From Mastigias papua (Eukaryota; Cnidaria; Scyphozoa; Rhizostomeae; Mastigiidae): DNA of 64,000 nt. The notes under the pieces are model-generated. The model was not told the DNA's origin. It saw nothing but the letters and a program-made list of their open reading frames with translations, and did no database searches. A program made the position numbers and the translations under genes. The DNA lies in assembly GCA_964019165.1 (NCBI GenBank), contig OZ025281.1, positions 11,839,888 through 11,903,887 of the forward strand. The letters are read 5' to 3'. Position 1 is the stretch's first letter, and every line of letters begins with the position of its first letter. Below, piece after piece: positions 24,674 to 34,640 of this stretch.

Positions 24674-25399
24674 CTATACAAATGTATAAAATGAAGACAT
24701 ACTGGGAAAGGCTTTAAATTTCCTGATGTAATATCCGCAAACCTTGCAACTCATTCCATCAATAGTCACTTCATTCAGCATCTTGCTTTTACGTCTCCAA
24801 GCCCATGAATAATACCCAAGCTCAATGACATTCCAAACTAGGAAAAGCACATGAAGCACAAAGCAGGCAATGCAAAGGTTCGATCTAGATTTGGCCTTTC
24901 CATCCAAACAAAGTCGAGTATAGTTGCCGATAGTGCAGATGAAGTTATTGTCAATGCTCAGTTGATTATTCTTCCAACAAAAGCTTTCAGCCAATACAAT
25001 TACAATTACGAGATGAACTAGCAACCTCACAACGACAACAACAAAGTGTATCATATGAATATGCATTTTACAATTTGAGCTTCTCTGCGACTTATTGACA
25101 CGGGCGACCTTTGTCCATTCTATCATAAGTCCTATGAAAGCTATAGGACTAGCAACAGACGCAATATACCTATAAAACCACACAGGCAGTCCATTTAGGC
25201 CATCTTCGTAGAGTGAAAGACAGCTATCCTTATCATACTTGCCAGCAACTCCTTTACACGAAAAATCCGTGAAGTCTGCAAAACCTGTAGCGCCTATCCC
25301 CAAGACTGTCGAGAAAAATATAATGCAAACATAATATAGTGCTGTCGAAATCGTTTGTGATTTTATGATGTCACGCACTTTAACAGGTATGTGATACAT
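24674..25399 (-). CDS. Four-transmembrane (tetraspan) protein, single exon, family unresolved
   Basis: A 241-residue frame from ATG (MYHIPVKVRD), ending at TAG. It has a cytoplasm-type basic N-terminus and TM1 at about residues 20-40. Loop 1 carries C48 and C60, then YEDGLNGLPVW. TM2 is at about 79-95, followed by a basic linker (WTKVARVNKSQRSSNCK). TM3 is at about 117-137. Loop 2 carries C141, C155 and C164, and TM4 (about 176-198) ends VWNVIELGYYSW, then RRKSK and a CKVC motif. The topology, two-cysteine loop and NVIEL segment in TM4 recall connexins. The C-x11-C-then-LP pattern of loop 1 also recalls claudin/PMP22-type proteins, and paired loop cysteines recall innexins. None is decisive. 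It may be a gap-junction-like or tight-junction-like membrane protein; the open frame and membrane topology are firm, the family is not. Confidence 0.65.
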   Translation of the reverse strand: MYHIPVKVRDIIKSQTISTALYYVCIIFFSTVLGIGATGFADFTDFSCKGVAGKYDKDSCLSLYEDGLNGLPVWFYRYIASVASPIAFIGLMIEWTKVARVNKSQRSSNCKMHIHMIHFVVVVVRLLVHLVIVIVLAESFCWKNNQLSIDNNFICTIGNYTRLCLDGKAKSRSNLCIACFVLHVLFLVWNVIELGYYSWAWRRKSKMLNEVTIDGMSCKVCGYYIRKFKAFPSMSSFYTFV

Positions 25400-25859
25400 G
25401 GTCAATCTTAGAATTCACTGTGTCGGCTTAGTATGACTGCAAGAGCTATGGGCAATACCAGCACTAAATGATGCTAGATTTAGTTTCGCCAAGACCACCA
25501 GTTCTTTTGGAATCCGTTTCTGAACTTGTTGGGTATTACCTACGATGAGCAAGGAAAAGGAAATTCAGAAAAACAGACGATGTACAATGATAGATTGAAT
25601 ATCCCTAGCAAATTATGCCAGAAAAGGCAGAAAACTCAATATCTCTTCTTCACATTCAAAGTGAAATTCACATCCATCGCACTAGTATTGCTGAAAGGCA
25701 TTCAATGTATGCCATATAAGTATACAACAGGGGCTGCGCAACAAGGAGACCGGGGGGCCATAGCCCCCCATACTTTTTCAGATATAAATTTTTCAGTTGG
25801 AAAGACGTATGATGCTGAGTAGCTTTGTATCAGTATCATATTTAGCCTTGGAAAGACTA
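25400..25859. other. Intergenic, upstream of the tetraspan gene, with an hAT-like end
   Basis: CAGGGGCTGCGCAACA at 25730 followed by GGGGGGCCATAGCCCCCC resembles one end of an hAT-type MITE; its partner end was not found. The rest has no recognised feature. Confidence 0.35.
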
Positions 25860-26189
25860 CCGTAAATCCTCGATTAAGTGCCGCGGCGCTTATTCAGAAC
25901 TCGACATTTTTGATGCGGCGATTAACCGAGAGCGGCGCTTATTCGAGGGTGGTGTTTATTCAAAAACAAAAGGTTCAGATAAAAAATTTGATCGAATGCA
26001 TGGTGTGTAAGATAACATTGCACTAGCATGTCCTCAAAACATAATCATTAGAAGAAAAATAATTAATTCTAGAAGAAAAACAAAGTCAAGAAGAAAACAT
26101 GATGAGGATACAGCCCGTTAATTTTCGAATGAACTACACAATAGAATTTTGTTATACATTCGTGGGCATCATGTTTACAAAGCAAGTTG

Positions 26190-26478
26190 GACGCCTGAAA
26201 TTGGGGAATGAGTGGTCTGTTTTAAAGACTATCGCAGTGAAGCTCTGGACCACAACACGCATGCCATTGGAGTTTACAAAATGTTTGAAGAACCAGAGGA
26301 AAAACGAAAGCTTGTTGGACACGTCCCCATCGGATGCTCATCCATAATGGACTACTTTCTCACAGCTGGCAGTTCAAACCAACTCATTGCAACTGTAGAA
26401 GGAAAAAGAAAGCGTGAAGTCGGTTGGTCGTTCCTGAGGAAAGTTCATATGCTGTACGAAACAACTTCGTCAAGCTAA
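26190..26478 (+). pseudogene. HIRAN-like domain fragment inside a DNA transposon
   Basis: One frame reads HAIGVYKMFEEPEEKRKLVG, continues HVPIGCSSIMDYFLTAG and then ATVEGKRKREVG, after which the pattern is lost by a frameshift near 26430. The G-H-V-P motif, the following S-x-x-x-D-Y-F-L helix and the TGKRKRxxG turn resemble the HIRAN-like proteins I know from invertebrate genomes. HIRAN domains bind DNA ends and occur in helicase-related proteins and mobile elements. No upstream exon or start is clear. Family match by eye only. Confidence 0.5.
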
Positions 26479-26560
26479 CACCCTATATTGTGAGCTGATG
26501 GAGAAAAAACTAAATATAGTAATTTTGAAATAAATGAAATATCTTTTGATAAGACAAAAT

Positions 26561-26786
26561 TGTCAATTGTTACTCACAAAGACACGTGACATTTAACACT
26601 CGTACCAGACTCCTGGTACCAGACTCCGTCATATATTATCTTTACTTCCGATATTTTATTCAGTTCGCATTAATCGCTCATAGAGGTCAGATATATCTTG
26701 CTATTTAGTATTACTTGTACAGTTATTTCACTCGTTATGTATATATGTTGAGAAGCAGTTGTAATCTCTCTTCGACGTTCTTCACA
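26561..26786 (+). repeat. BEL 5' LTR
   Basis: 226 bp starting TGTC and ending CACA, containing a palindromic CTCCTGGTACCAGACTCC region (CTGGTACCAG). It should carry the promoter driving the Gag frame. Confidence 0.92.
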
Positions 26787-26854
26787 AATTGGTGCCGTGA
26801 CCAGGATTGGGTTTTTGCTGCTACACATTCACGTTCTTTTGTTTCTTCGCCAAC

Positions 26855-29212
26855 ATGCCGCCGAAGCAGAAATCCACGCTCGACAAACTACAGCAAGAGA
26901 GAAGTCAACTTCGTCGTACATTCACGAAAATCTTCAATGAAGCAACGCCGCTGCTTACGAAATCGCCTCTAACAGACGACGAAATAGTCCTTTTAAAGTC
27001 GTCCTCGGAGCTATTAAACGATACGTTTACGGAAAGTCGCATCTTGGAGCGGGAATTAAGGTCCCTTGTTCTGGATGAGATTCAAGATGAGACTCAACGA
27101 AACGCATTCTTCGATGAGAGTGACACAGTCATACTACAAAATAAAGGTAAGCTCAATAAGCTTTCACTGTTTATTGAAAAGTTAGGAAAACCTACTACGT
27201 CAGCCTCCTCTTCTTCCGATTACATGCTTTCACGTTCAAAATTACCAGACCTAAACCTCCCAACTTTCGACGGCAATATTACTGAGTGGTTTGGGTTCTG
27301 GGAACGATTCCAATCCCAAGTGGGTAACTCTCCCGACTTGCCGAATTCCGCTAAATTCACGTACCTTATGGGTCAGCTGAGAGGAGAGGCACTGGCTACT
27401 GTGAAAGGTTTAATTCCTTCTGAAAAGAACTATTCGATACTTGCTACTACGTTACAAGAGAACTTTGGTTTGTCTAGACGAATTATTCGTGCGCATGTTT
27501 TGAATTTACTCAAAATGCCAAGACCAACACTTGTTGCCAGTAGTTTACGCCATTTTTACAATTCTATGATGGGTGATCTCCGTTCATTAGAATCTCTTAA
27601 AATTGATATCGCAGCTTGTGCACCGTTTATAGTGCCTATTATGGAAGACAAGCTACCTGGTAAAGTTCTCAGTAGCATAGGGGATTGTGGTAAACAATCA
27701 ACATTTAGCTTAAATGGTTTCATTGAGAAATTTAAAGGCTACATTGCTCGCAAAGAACAGGCCTCAAGCGCAAACTGGCTAACTAGCCCCCAGGCTTCCT
27801 TAGAACCGTATGAACCCCCGTCTACTTTTAGCACGCTATCGGCTTCCGTTCACGTTCGTTGCCAACTTTGTAAGGGTACTCATTCCACCCAGCATTGCTC
27901 TCAGTCCGCCGCTAACAAAACAGCCGCAGTAATTCGTAATAAGCTTTGTCTTAACTGCTTATATCCAGGACATCGCGCGTCGCAGTGTAATGCAAAGGGC
28001 CGTTGTGCAAAGTGCAAAGGGAAGCACCACACAGCCATCCATGGGATTCAAATCCATAACAAACCTACCAGCCCCCAAGGATATCAAAATTCAGCGCGAA
28101 AACCCTCGCCACAAATGAACACGCATTTAGCTGTAGTGTCCAATGAGCCCCTCTCGCCTACATCCGTGCCTAACAGCGCACCCGCCGCTTTTACGTCATT
28201 GCAGCATACGACATCTAATTGTGCCTTCGCTGTACAACGTCATACGTTATTTGATACTGATATTCATAGCAACATCGACTCGTTAAAACCAGTATCTCCT
28301 GATATCATTTCCACCGCTACTAACCACAAGGATAATGATCTACTTGTCGATAATCATAATGATGCAGTTTTTGAGAATACTACGACTTCTTTAAATGAAA
28401 ACAATGCTGTGACTAGTAACGTCACTACTACGATTCTCTTCAAAACCGCTAAAGCTGTAGCAAGTTCGGCTAATAAGAAGCTTATGGCTAGAATCTTTTT
28501 CTACGAAGGCTCACAGCGCAGTTACGTTCGCACCGCATTTGCAAATGAGCTAGATTTAACGCCCAATACCCACGAATTCTTATCTGTTCATGGTTTTGGA
28601 GGGAAGGTCACAGAACATAGTTACGGGGTAACAGATATTGGTTTAGAAACCCCTTCAGGAATCGAAAATGTTCGCGTCCTCATTACTGATGAAATTGTTC
28701 AACCTTTGCAACAATATTGTTTCTCTGATTTCAGCTCTCACCCCCGTCTTCGTGACTTGCCATTGGCAAATGATTATAAGGACAATTCGTTTACCGTCGA
28801 TATTCTATTAGGAGCTAATGCCGCGTATCGTTTTCTTGGCAACGTATCGCAAGAAAATTCACACCCTCTGATTCAAGCATCTAAATTTGGTTATGTTTTA
28901 TCCGGCCCTCTAATACTCAACTCAAAGCCGACTTGTGAATCAGCACCATATGGTCAGGATATTTCCTCAAGCACAACCTCTGACTATTACGATAATGACG
29001 CTAGTATTTCCTTCGAAAATCTGATGACCAATACGACCTTATTTCATCAAATGGACCGTCTCTTTCAAAATCAATTCGTTTCTCAATCACCCCCGAGCAC
29101 TGAAATGAGTGATTTTCTGCATTGTTATCGTCAAAAGATCGAATTTCGTAATGGTTCCTACTATGCCCCCCTGCCATGGAAAATTAACCATTCCACGCCG
29201 TTCGCTTCGTAA
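26855..29212 (+). CDS. BEL Gag-protease polyprotein, truncated at the start of RT
   Basis: 785 residues from ATG in a good context (GCCAACATGC); the open frame extends upstream without an ATG. Order: a coiled-coil-like N-terminus, then a DUF1759-type Gag core (LPDLNLPTFDGNITEW ... LTTLQENFG-like). Zinc knuckles follow (CQLCKGTHSTQHC, CLNCLYPGHRASQC, CAKCKGKHHTAIH). Next is a DUF1758-like aspartic-protease region at about 28480-28870 (FFYEGSQRSYVRTAF ... VDILLGANAAYRF). The family's catalytic D-S-G-S-Q reads Y-E-G-S-Q here, so the active-site Asp is missing. The last residues (NGSYYAPLPWK) match the first conserved lines of the RT, then the frame ends: Pol was deleted here. Mobility would need a full-length BEL partner in trans. 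Confidence 0.85.
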   Translation: MPPKQKSTLDKLQQERSQLRRTFTKIFNEATPLLTKSPLTDDEIVLLKSSSELLNDTFTESRILERELRSLVLDEIQDETQRNAFFDESDTVILQNKGKLNKLSLFIEKLGKPTTSASSSSDYMLSRSKLPDLNLPTFDGNITEWFGFWERFQSQVGNSPDLPNSAKFTYLMGQLRGEALATVKGLIPSEKNYSILATTLQENFGLSRRIIRAHVLNLLKMPRPTLVASSLRHFYNSMMGDLRSLESLKIDIAACAPFIVPIMEDKLPGKVLSSIGDCGKQSTFSLNGFIEKFKGYIARKEQASSANWLTSPQASLEPYEPPSTFSTLSASVHVRCQLCKGTHSTQHCSQSAANKTAAVIRNKLCLNCLYPGHRASQCNAKGRCAKCKGKHHTAIHGIQIHNKPTSPQGYQNSARKPSPQMNTHLAVVSNEPLSPTSVPNSAPAAFTSLQHTTSNCAFAVQRHTLFDTDIHSNIDSLKPVSPDIISTATNHKDNDLLVDNHNDAVFENTTTSLNENNAVTSNVTTTILFKTAKAVASSANKKLMARIFFYEGSQRSYVRTAFANELDLTPNTHEFLSVHGFGGKVTEHSYGVTDIGLETPSGIENVRVLITDEIVQPLQQYCFSDFSSHPRLRDLPLANDYKDNSFTVDILLGANAAYRFLGNVSQENSHPLIQASKFGYVLSGPLILNSKPTCESAPYGQDISSSTTSDYYDNDASISFENLMTNTTLFHQMDRLFQNQFVSQSPPSTEMSDFLHCYRQKIEFRNGSYYAPLPWKINHSTPFAS

Positions 29213-29292
29213 AGCCGCATTCACAGCTAGAGACGCTATTGCAGCGCAGCTAATAGATACGAGTCACGATTAGCCTTTTTGCCGGGCCCCAG

Positions 29293-29518
29293 TGTCAATT
29301 GTTACTCACAAAGACACGTGACATTTAACACTCGTACCAGACTCCTGGTACCAGACTCCGTCATATATTATCTTTACTTCCGATATTTTATTCAGTTCGC
29401 ATTAATCGCTCATAGAGGTCAGATATATCTTGCTATTTAGTATTACTTGTACAGTTATTTCACTCGTTATGTATATATGTTGAGAAGCAGTTGTAATCTC
29501 TCTTCGACGTTCTTCACA
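29293..29518 (+). repeat. BEL 3' LTR
   Basis: Same 226 bp as the 5' LTR, with no difference found by eye. It is preceded by a GCCGGGCCCCAG tract that probably stands for the polypurine tract region. Confidence 0.92.
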
Positions 29519-29715
29519 AAAATGGCCAAGTATTGGTCTAGAATAAAATATAACGTGTTAGTCATTTCTAATCCCCTATAACAAGGAATGTCTCGATTAA
29601 GCGCCGCATTTAAGACTCTAAGATGCGGCGCTTAATCAAGGGCAGCGCTTATACAAAAAGAAGTCCAAAAACTGTGGCGCTTAATCGAGGGCGGCGCTTA
29701 ATCGAGGATTTACAG

Positions 29716-30368
29716 TAATGCGGTTGCCCATCTCAGCTGTTTCGATGAGCAAGGATCACTAAAGCTCGCACAGGATCACGGGAAGGTGACGTCATGGGCC
29801 TCTGCAATGGAGCACGTGACCTTCAGCCTTGCAATGGTCAAATCGAAAACAATTGTGACAAAATATTGTGCAAAACATACTCGGATAACTGCGCTAGGCT
29901 ACGGGGCTTCTTTAAGATTATCTTTCTTTCTGTTTTTCTTATCTCATAAAATTTAAAAAAAAATTCAAACTACTTAATGGACTGTGTGCCGGTCACAGGG
30001 GGAAAGGACGTGTTGGTCAGCGAGTTCCCACTATAACCAGCACTTACAATTTTGAAAATTGAACTACTTAATATACTATACCAAAACTAAACACTTGAAA
30101 CTAAACACTTAACACTAAACACTTAGCACTTAACACTGGGATTCATGTCGTAATCGACATGGGTGGTCGTTACGATGGTCAAATAAATATACAATGACAA
30201 TGTATATACATTATCATTGTGTCCCAGCCGATTGATTCCGTGGTCCCTGCAATTACAGACATTAGACTGGCACATCATTTACATTCAAACGCATAAACGC
30301 AATGCAACTAATAACACAACACAGCCGGTATTGCATGAGGAAACACTTAACTTCCATCATTGGCAAAC
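29716..30368. other. Intergenic / retrotransposon 3' flank
   Basis: No gene seen. 30085-30140 holds four or five short tandem units of the ACTAAACACTT type. ATGTCGTAATCGACAT at 30145-30160 is a small palindrome. It probably includes the 3' untranslated region of the minus-strand retrotransposon that follows. Confidence 0.4.
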
Positions 30369-31470
30369 TTAAATCTCTTTGATGATTTTATGTACTTTAG
30401 CTTCTAAAATCATTTTGCTGATAATAGAAGGAAAATCATCACTACCATATAACAGTAGCGAGCAGAAACAATCATCATCAACGTTTAGAATATCTAGACC
30501 TAGAACTTCCAAGATTTTGTCATGGAGATTGAGGCGAATATCATTGTACAAAGGGCAGTGCAGTAGGAAATGTATGTTGTCTTCTTTACCTGTGCCACAA
30601 TTACAGATCGGACTAATTGCATTAAACCTATGCCTAAACCTATGCTCATTCAATACATTGAACTGCAAACGCAGTTTTGCTAGCATTTTAACCCCTTCAA
30701 TATCATAAATGTTAAATACACAGTTTTCAGTAGGGCATATCTTACAGAGTAGTTTTCTCTTGAATTCTGAAATGGAGCGAGAGCACCTAGTATCGCTATC
30801 AAGCAAGTTCCATATTCCACAAGCATATTCCACTCATAGATAACATTACTAAAATATGTGTTGGAGAAGCGGGTTGTTCTACCACAAGATGGAGTACATG
30901 TACGGACTCTCCTAAGGTTGTAAGTCATATGTCGTTCGACAGGGATTTTGCTAAAGAGATATTCTGCTGATTGCCTATCTTTCAGGTTAAAAAAATTATA
31001 TAAACAGTGGTACCATCTTCTACTGTATAGGGTTTCCCATCCCAGCTCATTATAGAGTCTTTACCTATTTGTACCTCTCCATGCACCAGCAACTGACAAG
31101 GCCGCAGCATACTGCGTTTGTTCAATCTTTTGTGTAAAGTGTAAAGCCTAACATCATCTCAGGGTCACATCTGTGAAATATAATATCACCACAGTCAAGA
31201 TGAGGTCTAACATATAGCTTATAGGCTAAGTTAAGAACGTCTCTGGACACATATTGCGAAAGGTACCGAATTAATCCAATGCCTCTTCTAGCTTTGAGAA
31301 TGGCTGCTCTTATGTGACTCTGAAAATTTAACGGTGAGTCCAAGATTATACCTAGATATTTATGCTCATTTACACGAGAAATTTCAGTATTTGCCATCGA
31401 CAGAAGTGGATGGAAAGGTTTTACTCTTTTAGAGGATCTCTGATTATCTTTCTTACAGCCCCGTACCCTA
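30369..31470 (-). pseudogene. Non-LTR retrotransposon RT C-terminal half, copy 1
   Basis: Minus-strand frames give the thumb domain (MANTEISRVNEHKYLGIILD, then LNFQSHIRAAILKARRGIGL and YVRPHLDCGDII). Across frame breaks come YNELGWETLYSRRW, the KDRQSAEYLFSKIP block and YNLRRVRTCTP. The terminal zinc motif CNCGTGKEDNIHFLLHC (C-x-C-x7-H-x4-C) is near 30590. This arrangement is that of Jockey/CR1-type ORF2 C-termini. Frame breaks fall near 30840-31120. The catalytic FADD box is missing, so only the 3' part of the element is present. Confidence 0.8.
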
Positions 31471-32596
31471 GCGCAGGTATCCGAGCATTTTTGGTGAATA
31501 ATTGTTACTCAGGTTTGCTTTCCATTGTTTTGTGCACCTATTCAAGCCAAAACATAAGTCTGGGAAAGGAACGAAGAGACTAATTGAAATATTACCTTAG
31601 CTGTCTAAAGAATGACGCTAACTGAAATAGGCATACTATATTCCAGCACTTCACACTAAGAACATATTGTTTGTCACGTATAAAATATATTTACTCCAAT
31701 ACAGCACTGTATAGATATCAAAATATATTATCCCCACATCCACCAGGCTTAGTTTTGTAATCGTATACAATCACATTTACTATTAAGCCTGAACAGTAAA
31801 GTTAGGTTGCTCAGAACAATATTGAAGCACTGTCAGGAATGAAAATCTCTAGTGGCATTGAGAAGTGATTTTAGGACTAAATTCAAAATATGACAAAAAT
31901 GACAGAACGAAGTTTCCATTAAAAGATATTTCATAAAATCCGTGCGTATGAAGTTGAATAGTAGTTGCCTAGTCTATTGTTTCCTCAAAACCTAAGACAG
32001 TGAAAGATAAGGAAAGAAACAAGCATTTATTGCATAGGAGAAATCATTGCAGTCAATAACGCATTTTAACCTACTTTGAAACAATAAAATTGAAGAAAAA
32101 CGACCATGCATTCTTCATAAGTACCTAAAGCTTGCTGTGTATGTTTTTTGCAATTACTTTAGGGCATACAGTACGCTGACTGCAGAGAACTGAAGTCTCT
32201 TACTAATTTTCTAAATTGTGTTAAGTTGCTTATAAAATAATTAACTATACAGCAAATCCTTCCTTGATTTATTTCTGATTTACAAACAAAGATTTGAAAG
32301 ACACAAAGACATTCTTAAGAACATACTGTTAAAAACATTGGGATTCTCATAACTCACTAACTGAGTTCTTTACAAACCTGGTATCAATTGACAGTAACAA
32401 GTGGCTTGGCGGCGGAGAGGTATCCAAAGGAAAGTAGGTGCTCATACGCTGGTGAGATGTGATGCTCAAGAATCATTTAAAGATGAATTGAAGGATGCCT
32501 CCTCAAAATAATTTCTGCCAAGCACTGTCTCATAGAATAATGGTCATGATAAGTCTTCTTTGCTAGTGTCAAACATGATATTTTAGAAATGCACTC
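31471..32596. other. Segment B, no gene recognised
   Basis: AT-rich with no credible frame on either strand. The counterpart 45564-46677 shows several small indels against it. Confidence 0.4.
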
Positions 32597-33219
32597 AGGC
32601 CTTGTCATTTAGCGAGTGCGATCGCAAGCGCACGCGCAAATCAAATTACGTGTGCGATAGGTCGCATTGAGAGCTCATTGAAACCCCAATTCCAATTTTT
32701 CCATTTGCAACGTTTTTTGGCTTTTATCTTTTCCCCGTAAGTTACATGATAACATGCTAACCACAATTATCATCACTTATTTCCGACTTTCGAGTACAGT
32801 GCTTAGCGTTTGAATTAGAACCACTACAAAAAATTGTTTTATTGTCAATCAAACTAGCAATGATAGGTTAACAGGATACTGATGATGATTCTATGGGCAG
32901 CACGGACCAACTGATGCCTGTGGCAAAGATTTTGAGGACGATACTTACGATGATTCAAGTGATAGTTATGATGATGATTTTGATCCCTTTGACTAGCGCG
33001 ATAATGAAGAAGTGCTTCACGTCTAAAATCTAAACTAGTTTCTTTTTCTAATTCTATAAAACATAATATTTTCGATAAATTTTATTTTTCCTCTTTAGAA
33101 TTGTTTCTTGATCCAAATTGTCCGTAAGCAGAAATTTTCTCACCAGTGCGATCGCACGTGCAAATTCATTTGCGTGTGCTAATTACCGCACGCGCGGTAT
33201 TTTCCTCACGACAAGGCCT
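32597..33219. mobile_element. hAT-like non-autonomous element with 8-bp target duplication, copy 1
   Basis: Inverted ends AGGCCTTGTC and GACAAGGCCT. The flanking duplicate ATGCACTC (32589-32596) and GTGCACTC (33220-33227) differ at one base, an 8-bp size typical of hAT elements. Subterminal regions are rich in GTGCGATCGCA. The centre encodes a short acidic stretch (DDSSDSYDDDFDPFD ending in a stop) that may be a relic of a transposase C-terminus. Confidence 0.75.
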
Positions 33220-33227
33220 GTGCACTC

Positions 33228-34409
33228 TAAACTGAAGCTAAGAGCATAGCCTCAAAAACTTTCTTGGGGTCCCAAACACCCTCATATTCTTATACCCCTT
33301 CATTCAACCTGTCCACACCATTGGTAGCAATCTCCCTGATTCTCCCTGATTCTACAGTGTTCAGCTCAGACTCAGCCATACCCCATTAGTATACAGAAGA
33401 AAGGGTCCCTGGAGGAACAACATCTCAAGGTTAGATCTCAAGAAACTCAAGGTTAGGGGTCCTATGAAAGGAACAACATCTTTAACTCCCATGACTTGAT
33501 AGCTATCTTGCCATATGATTTAGTTGTAACAACTGAGGTGTATGATGATAAAGGAGTGCCACTTGCCAACAGATCTATATGTCGTAGTCCCCTGTCATTA
33601 GATCTGGCACACAACTGCTTTCGACCACAATTATTCTTTTTGAGAAGCTGCAATAAAGGTAATTTATCAGAAGCAAATCTATTTTTAGACTCCCCCTCAA
33701 ATGAACAAGTGTAATAGTGGCAAAGCCAAATGCCAAAACCCTAAAACATCTTCACAATTGCACACCCAAGAAGTACCAGACTTACAATAGATTGACATTA
33801 GTAACAATTTCCAGGTACTTGTTTACTACCCTTTTGATGGAAATGAGCTGTGTTTTCCCTAGACTAAGCCCCAGGCAACAGCCACTCGACTTTGGTCATT
33901 AAGTCAGTTGTGGTGTGACAGAACACAACAAAACAGAAAGGTAGGGTTTCTTCATAGCTGTACGGCATAGTACACTTGGGAGCAACTTGGGACAATATGG
34001 TTCCCACATTAGGACTAGACCCAAATTTCTATTCCAGCAACTCTGAAAGTAAATCGACAGTGTGAAGTAGATCAGTATATGTATGGATTTCAAGCAAATG
34101 TGGATCATTGAATTAGTTTGAACATGATAGAAACAGGTGGATTAATCACAAATGGCTATTGAGAAACAACTTGATGAATTTCCAAAACAGATGCTCCATT
34201 TTATGAGAGAAACTTCTGTCCAAACATATATAAATTACCCACTTTAAAGATGCATCAATATAGTCTCTCTTTGAGGGAGATAAATGCAGTACTCAAACAG
34301 TTACGTGTCTAGAATGATGGCGGTTCTGTTGGAAATGAAATAGGTGGCACTTGGCACTTGGTATCATGGACAGTTCCATGAAAACCAGCTTGCTGATAGG
34401 GCTACTGTC
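33228..34409. other. Segment B, no gene recognised
   Basis: Short frames only; several are shared with the second copy simply because the DNA is duplicated. Confidence 0.4.

Positions 34410-34640
<231 letters not shown>

Larger units (their letters stand above)
26561..29518 (+). mobile_element. BEL/Pao LTR retrotransposon, Pol-deleted, with intact Gag-protease
   Basis: Two 226-bp LTRs (26561-26786 and 29293-29518; TGTCAATTG ... CTTCACA) look identical base for base. A 5-bp duplication AAAAT flanks the element (26556-26560 and 29519-29523). The primer-binding site TTGGTGCCGTGACC directly after the left LTR is the usual BEL type. Only 2.5 kb lies between the LTRs, so RT, RNase H and integrase are absent. 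It inserted into the TIR element at 25860-29715. Identical LTRs point to a recent insertion. Confidence 0.92.
25860..29715. mobile_element. TA-flanked inverted-repeat transposon carrying a HIRAN-like scrap, interrupted by a BEL element
   Basis: The left end CCGTAAATCCTCGATTAAG (after TA at 25858-25859) pairs with the inverted right end CTGTAAATCCTCGATTAAG (before TA at 29716-29717). Subterminal GCGGCGCTTATTCGAGGG-type repeats lie on both sides. Without the 2958-bp BEL insertion and its target duplicate the element would be about 0.9 kb. It holds a HIRAN-like coding piece but no transposase, so it is non-autonomous. Confidence 0.75.
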
